From contig NZ_MRST01000017.1 in assembly GCF_001902145.1 (NCBI RefSeq), forward strand, positions 149,666 to 213,665: 64,000 nt of DNA, in the 5' to 3' direction. This stretch comes from Pseudomonas fluorescens. GTDB taxonomy: Bacteria; Pseudomonadota; Gammaproteobacteria; Pseudomonadales; Pseudomonadaceae. Shown here in pieces: positions 59,840-64,000 of this stretch (position 1 is the stretch's first letter; each line of letters opens with the position of its first letter). The position numbers were made by a program, and so were the translations under genes. The notes beneath the pieces are model-generated. The model saw only the letters and a list, made by a program, of their open reading frames with translations, had not been told where the DNA came from and searched no databases.

Positions 59840-61212
59840 GCAAGGGATCTCCGTAGGTGGTTAAGCAGGTCGACGCGGGTGATCAGGCCATGGAAGCCTG
59901 AGGCGTCGGCAATGATCGCGACCAGGCCGCGATCCAGCTCGGCCTGCAGTTCGGCCAGGCTGGCGCTGGGGGCCAGGGTGTGCAAGGTGTCGGTCATGGC
60001 GCTGGCGACGGTCATGGAAAAATCCGCGGCGTCGTGGTGCAGGCCCAGCAGGATGTCGGACTCGTCGATCACGCCAACCAGGGTCTGGCCATCGACCAGC
60101 ACCGGCAGTTGCGACACATCCGCCAGGCGCATGCGCTGGAAGGCGGTGAGCAGGGTGTCGCCTGGGCTCACGCTGATCACGCGGCCGTCTTCGAAGCGGC
60201 GCGCGATCAGGTCGCGCAGGTCGCCGTAGTGCTTGTACTGCAACAGGCCCGCGTCGTTCATCCACTGGTCGTTGTAAACCTTGGACAGGTAGCGCGTACC
60301 GGTGTCGCAGACGAAGGTGACCACGCGCTTGGGCTCGGTTTGCTCGCGGCAGTAGCGCAAGGCAGCGGCGAGCAGGGTGCCGGTGGATGAGCCGCCGAGG
60401 ATACCTTCGGCCTTGAGCAACTGGCGGGCGTGGTCGAAGCTGTCGGCGTCGCTGATGGAGTAGGCGTGGCGCACGCTGGACAGGTCGGCGATCGAGGGAA
60501 TGAAGTCTTCGCCGATGCCTTCCACCGCCCAGGAACCGGGGGTTTCCAGCGTGCCGCTGCGGCTGTATTCGGCCATCACCGAACCGACCGGGTCGGCCAG
60601 CACCATGGCCAGCTCGGGTTGCACGCGCTTGAAGAAACGCGTCAAACCGGTGAGGGTGCCCGCCGAGCCGACGCCCACCACAATCGCGTCTACATCGTGC
60701 TGGGTTTGCGCCCAGATCTCCGGCGCGGTGCTGGTCTCGTGGGCCAAGGGGTTGGCCGGGTTATTGAACTGGTCAGCGAAGAACGAGCCTGGAATATCCT
60801 TGGCCAAACGTGCCGCCACGTCCTGGTAATACTCGGAATGGCCCTTGCCCACATCGGAGCGGGTGATATGCACCTCGGCGCCCATGGCCTTGAGGTGCAG
60901 CACCTTTTCCGTGGACATCTTGTCGGGCACCACCAACACCACCCGGTACCCCTTGGCCCGGCCCACCAGCGCCAGGCCCAGGCCGGTATTGCCGGCGGTG
61001 GCTTCAATGATGGTACCGCCAGGGCGCAAGCGACCGTCGCGTTCAGCGGCGTCGATCATCGCCAGGCCGATGCGGTCCTTGATGGAACCGCCGGGGTTTT
61101 GCGATTCCAGCTTGAGAAACAGCGTGCAGGGGCCGGTATCGAAGCGGCTGACCTTGACCAGCGGGGTGTTGCCGATCAGTTCGAGTACAGCAGGACGGGA
61201 AGGCGTGGGCAT
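59836..61212 (-). CDS. cbs: Cystathionine beta-synthase
   Basis: 458 residues, PLP fold-type II core plus a C-terminal CBS-domain pair. Core: LIGNTPLVKVSRF, the PLP Lys in NPGGSIKDRIGLAMID near residue 42, IEATAGNTGLGLALVG and the phosphate-binding GGSSTGTLLAAA. Residues about 340-458 contain two CBS motifs (VDGQTLVGVIDESDILLG and RGLVAIIADASGFHGLITRVDLL), which bind adenosyl ligands in regulated enzymes. It lacks the heme-binding N-terminal extension of animal CBS. First gene of the operon with gamma-lyase. Confidence 0.92.
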   Translation of the reverse strand: MPTPSRPAVLELIGNTPLVKVSRFDTGPCTLFLKLESQNPGGSIKDRIGLAMIDAAERDGRLRPGGTIIEATAGNTGLGLALVGRAKGYRVVLVVPDKMSTEKVLHLKAMGAEVHITRSDVGKGHSEYYQDVAARLAKDIPGSFFADQFNNPANPLAHETSTAPEIWAQTQHDVDAIVVGVGSAGTLTGLTRFFKRVQPELAMVLADPVGSVMAEYSRSGTLETPGSWAVEGIGEDFIPSIADLSSVRHAYSISDADSFDHARQLLKAEGILGGSSTGTLLAAALRYCREQTEPKRVVTFVCDTGTRYLSKVYNDQWMNDAGLLQYKHYGDLRDLIARRFEDGRVISVSPGDTLLTAFQRMRLADVSQLPVLVDGQTLVGVIDESDILLGLHHDAADFSMTVASAMTDTLHTLAPSASLAELQAELDRGLVAIIADASGFHGLITRVDLLNHLRRSLA

Positions 61213-61357
61213 GTCGTCTCCTGGTTACGGGATGGGCGCAGGGCGGGGGACAGCAAAAAAAAGCATGGCTTGGAACATAGGCCGGTATTGACGGTGTCGC
61301 AACCGGGCGTCCGTTGTATGACTTTTTTGCCGCATGGGGGAGGGCGCGCGATCCAAG

Positions 61358-61472
61358 TGTGGGAGCTGGCTTGTCGGGTCGCCGCATCGCTGCGATGGCG
61401 GCGGTGCTGTTGGCATTTGTGCTGCCTGACCCACCGCCATCGCGGCCTCGCTAAGGCTCGAGCGCTCCCACA
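61358..61472. repeat. REP pair (type C)
   Basis: Inverted TGTGGGAG...CTCCCACA arms with middle TGTTGGCATTTGTGCTGCC, homologous to the pair at 48141. Confidence 0.8.
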
Positions 61473-61474
61473 GT

Positions 61475-61957
61475 TCAGTTCCCGGCAATGGCGGCTTCGA
61501 TGGCAGCGATGTCGATTTTGGTCATGGTCATCATCGCTTCAAACGCACGCTTGGCGACGGCAGGATCTTTACTGGTAATCGCATCGACCAACACCCTCGG
61601 CGAGATCTGCCACGACAGCCCCCACTTGTCCTTGCACCAACCACAAGCACTCGCCTGCCCACCGTTGTCGATGATGGCATGCCACAAACGGTCGGTTTCC
61701 TCCTGGTTATCCGTGGACACCTGAAAGGAAAACGCCTCACTGTGCTTGAACATGGGGCCGCCATTGAGGCCCACGCAGGGGATACCCAGTACGGTGAACT
61801 CCACGGTCAACTCATCACCCTGCTTGCCGGACGGGAAGTCGCCTGGCGCACGGTGCACCGCCTTTACTTCGCTGTCAGGGAAGGTTTTGGCGTAGAAGGT
61901 CGCCGCCTCATGGGCGTCGCCGTTGTACCAGAGGCAGATCGTATTCTTGTTGTTCAT
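61475..61957 (-). CDS. VOC/PhnB-like family protein
   Basis: 160 residues of the vicinal-oxygen-chelate fold, PhnB/3-dmu-9_3-mt type: ICLWYNGDAHEAATFYAKTFPDSEV at the start, TVEFTVLGIPCVGLNGGPMFKHSEAFSFQV, ETDRLWHAIIDNGGQASACGWCKDKWGLSWQI in the middle. The old label, 3-demethylubiquinone methyltransferase, is a mis-annotation for this family. No catalytic role is established. Single gene. Confidence 0.85.
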   Translation of the reverse strand: MNNKNTICLWYNGDAHEAATFYAKTFPDSEVKAVHRAPGDFPSGKQGDELTVEFTVLGIPCVGLNGGPMFKHSEAFSFQVSTDNQEETDRLWHAIIDNGGQASACGWCKDKWGLSWQISPRVLVDAITSKDPAVAKRAFEAMMTMTKIDIAAIEAAIAGN

Positions 61958-62016
61958 CGCAAGGCTCCTTGGGGCGGAAGGTGCATGAAGTCTAGACGAA
62001 CAACCTGCAACGCTAC

Positions 62017-63201
62017 TCAGGCTTGCACCGCCTCACGGCCAGAGCGTGAATCGGCCCGCCGCGAACGCCAGCTCAGCCCCAATACCATCAGCAAGCCCAA
62101 GCCCGCCATGATCGCACCTGCCAGGGAGATAGCCGGGTAGCCCAGCCCGGCGTTGATCACCGCACCCCCCAACGCCGCACCAATCGCATTACCAAAATTG
62201 AACGCACCGATGTTCATCGCCGAAGCCAGGTTCGGCGCATCTTTGGCGGCCTCCATCACCCGCATCTGCAACGGTGGCACCAGGGCAAAACTGGCAGCGC
62301 CCCACAGCAGGATCGACAACGCAGCGGGCAGCGGCCATTGCATGAGGACCGAGAAGGCCAACAGCACGGCAATCAACACCACCAGCGAGATGATCAAAGT
62401 ACGGTCCACCGAGCGGTCCGCAGCCTTGCCACCCCACACATTGCCCAGGGTGAGCCCGACGCCGAACAGCACCAGCATCCCGGTGACGAAGTTGGTGGAG
62501 GCGTGAGTGACATCGCGCAGAATCGGCGCGATGTAGGTGAACACCGTGAACATCGCACTGGAGCCCACCACAGTCAGCGCCAACGCGGCCAACACCGGCC
62601 CGCGGCCCAGCACACGAATTTCCGCCATCAGCCCGCCGCCCTTGGGCGCCGGAGCGTTGGGCAATGCCCACCACAGCGCCGCCATCACCACTGCGCCAAG
62701 CCCACTGATGCCCCAGAACGCGGTGCGCCAACCAAAGTTCTCGCCAAACCAGGTCGCCAGGGGTACGCCGCCAATGGTTGCCAGGGTCAGCCCCATGAAC
62801 ATCGCCGCCACAGCCCCCGCGCGTTTCTCGGGCGCCACCAGGCTTGCGGCCACGATCGAGCCAATCCCAAAGAACGCTCCGTGATTGAGCGACGTCACCA
62901 GCCTGGCGATCATCAATGTCTGGTAGTTGCTGGCCAACGCCGACAGCAAATTACCCAGGGTAAAAATCGCCATCAGCCCAATCAGCAGATAACGGCGGGG
63001 CACCCTGGCCGTCGCCAGGGTCATGATCGGCGCGCCAATCAACACGCCCATGGCGTAGGCGCTTACCAACAGCCCCGCAGCGGGGATGGAAACGCCAAGA
63101 TCAGCGGCGATACCGGGCAACATGCCCATAGGGGCAAACTCTGTGACCCCGATGCCAAAGGCACCGACGGACAATGCTACAAGGGGGGGATTGATACGCA
63201 T
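62017..63201 (-). CDS. MFS transporter, AraJ-like (DHA1)
   Basis: 394 residues, 12 helices. DHA1 features: GAFGIGVTEFAPMGMLPGIAADLGVSIPAAGLLVSAYAMGVLIG (helices 1-2), TARVPRRYLLIGLM (motif A variant), RLVTSLNHGAFFGIGSIVAASL (motif C region) and FNFGNAIGAALGGAVI. Such carriers export sugars, nucleosides or drugs. It is divergent from the LysR gene at 63296 (94 bases apart), the likely regulator. Substrate unknown. Confidence 0.87.
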   Translation of the reverse strand: MRINPPLVALSVGAFGIGVTEFAPMGMLPGIAADLGVSIPAAGLLVSAYAMGVLIGAPIMTLATARVPRRYLLIGLMAIFTLGNLLSALASNYQTLMIARLVTSLNHGAFFGIGSIVAASLVAPEKRAGAVAAMFMGLTLATIGGVPLATWFGENFGWRTAFWGISGLGAVVMAALWWALPNAPAPKGGGLMAEIRVLGRGPVLAALALTVVGSSAMFTVFTYIAPILRDVTHASTNFVTGMLVLFGVGLTLGNVWGGKAADRSVDRTLIISLVVLIAVLLAFSVLMQWPLPAALSILLWGAASFALVPPLQMRVMEAAKDAPNLASAMNIGAFNFGNAIGAALGGAVINAGLGYPAISLAGAIMAGLGLLMVLGLSWRSRRADSRSGREAVQA

Positions 63202-63295
63202 GGGTGACTCCTCATCTGTGAGCCAAATGCTACAATCCTGCCTTTTGCAGCAGTAGCCCTTGGTTGGGAACTACAGCTTTGCGCAGGAGGCACAA

Positions 63296-64000
63296 ATGGA
63301 CATCGGCGGGCGGTCGGGAGAGATGGAAGTCTTCACTATGGTCGCCGAGCACGGCAGCCTGTCGGGTGCGGCCAGGGCGTTGGGGCTGACCCCATCGGCC
63401 ATCAGCCGCATCATCACCCGCACCGAACAGCGCATAGGCACCCGCCTGCTGCTGCGCACCACCCGCGCCATCACCTTCACCGCCGAAGGCGAAGCCTACC
63501 TGCGCGGCGCCCGGCGCATCCTCGCAGACATGGCCGAAGTCGAAGATGCCATCACCGACCAGGGCGCGCCCCGCGGACGCCTGCGCGTCAGCGCCGCACT
63601 GGCCCACGGCCGCATGACCATCGTCCCCCTGATCGCCGCCTTCAGCGCCCGCTATCCCGCCATCGTCGTCGACCTGATGCTCGGCGATGAAGTCGTGGAC
63701 ATCCTCGGCGGCCAAGCCGACGTTGCCATCCGCTTCGGCCCCCTCGCCGACAGCCCCCTGACTGCTCGCCTTATCGGCTCTACCGGGCAGGTTATCGTTG
63801 CTTCACCGGAGTACCTGGCACGGCATGGCACCCCCGTGACGCCGCAGGATTTACTGCAACACAACTGCCTGCGCTTCAACTTCCGTAGAGCGGCGCCGGA
63901 TTGGCCGTTTCGGGTGGAGGGGCGGGAGTTTTCGCTGAAAGTGGCGGGGACGATTGAAGGGAATAGCGGTGAGGCATTGGCGCAGTTGGCGAAGCTGTAG
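63296..64000 (+). CDS. LysR-family regulator, ended early by a stop codon
   Basis: 234 residues from ATG 63296 with AGGAGGCAC upstream. The helix-turn-helix GAARALGLTPSAISRIITRTEQ and the effector domain (GRLRVSAALAHGRMTIVPLI, GQADVAIRFGPLADSPL, GSTGQVIVASPEYLARHGTP) are normal. The frame ends GEALAQLAKL then TAG at the last base of the window. LysR proteins of this subgroup continue about 60-70 residues further (usually a segment like LALLGAGIA), so this looks truncated by a premature stop, perhaps a recent mutation. The rest cannot be seen. Probable regulator of the divergent MFS gene. Confidence 0.82.
   Translation: MDIGGRSGEMEVFTMVAEHGSLSGAARALGLTPSAISRIITRTEQRIGTRLLLRTTRAITFTAEGEAYLRGARRILADMAEVEDAITDQGAPRGRLRVSAALAHGRMTIVPLIAAFSARYPAIVVDLMLGDEVVDILGGQADVAIRFGPLADSPLTARLIGSTGQVIVASPEYLARHGTPVTPQDLLQHNCLRFNFRRAAPDWPFRVEGREFSLKVAGTIEGNSGEALAQLAKL

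Overview
This window is a stretch of chromosome from a Pseudomonas of the fluorescens group. The evidence is the high GC with strongly Pseudomonas-like codon use, many paired REP elements (two abundant types plus rarer ones) in the intergenic gaps, and gene order shared with P. aeruginosa around acnB / DUF1289 / universal stress protein and around the ParRS-type two-component genes. I read 58 protein genes. No rRNA, tRNA, CRISPR array, insertion sequence or replication origin is visible. Organism and synteny statements rest on recalled knowledge of Pseudomonas, not on a search.

Layout. 1-5.4 kb: a cut-off MocR-type regulator, an SDR, an APH-like kinase and a 2-hydroxyacid dehydrogenase, then a small AT-richer insert that looks like an orphan toxin C-terminus with its immunity gene. 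5.7-17.7 kb: serine-type transporter, acnB with a strongly foldable leader, DUF1289 protein, a universal stress protein behind an apparently complete Anr-dependent promoter, miaE, an MFS exporter, a ParR/ParS-like two-component system and a serine-hydrolase-fold lipoprotein that has lost its catalytic serine. 17.8-27.7 kb: an itaconate catabolism locus (LysR regulator, itaconyl-CoA hydratase, acyl-CoA dehydrogenase, MmgE/PrpD, CoA-transferase, citramalyl-CoA lyase) followed by a three-part TRAP transporter. 27.7-30.0 kb: a low-GC divergent pair of a class I terpene cyclase and a prenyl diphosphate synthase, which is the best candidate here for an undescribed biosynthetic system.

30.1-38.9 kb: ampC/ampR, a dienelactone hydrolase, a thioesterase, a DMT exporter facing a second MocR regulator, a REP pair split by a dispersed repeat, an amidase and a DUF2834 protein. 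39.0-44.1 kb: a two-way locus of sugar-type binding protein, phytanoyl-CoA-dioxygenase-like enzyme, SDR, LacI regulator and inositol-dehydrogenase-like enzyme, probably for catabolism of a modified polyol. 44.2-64.0 kb: transporters (Fsr-like, ProP, hexuronate-type MFS behind a near-consensus promoter, DMT, AraJ-like MFS) with their regulators, a PQQ-type sugar dehydrogenase lipoprotein, a nucleotidyltransferase-Nudix pair, an OsmC-YcaO fusion, a reverse transsulfuration operon (cystathionine beta-synthase and gamma-lyase), a VOC protein, and a LysR gene that meets a stop codon early at the right edge.

The genes work together in a few clear modules. Itaconate would be imported by the TRAP system, activated by the CoA-transferase, hydrated to citramalyl-CoA and cleaved to pyruvate and acetyl-CoA. 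Cystathionine beta-synthase and gamma-lyase convert homocysteine and serine to cysteine. AmpR controls ampC. The rest is a typical accessory-rich Pseudomonas mix of transporter-regulator pairs.
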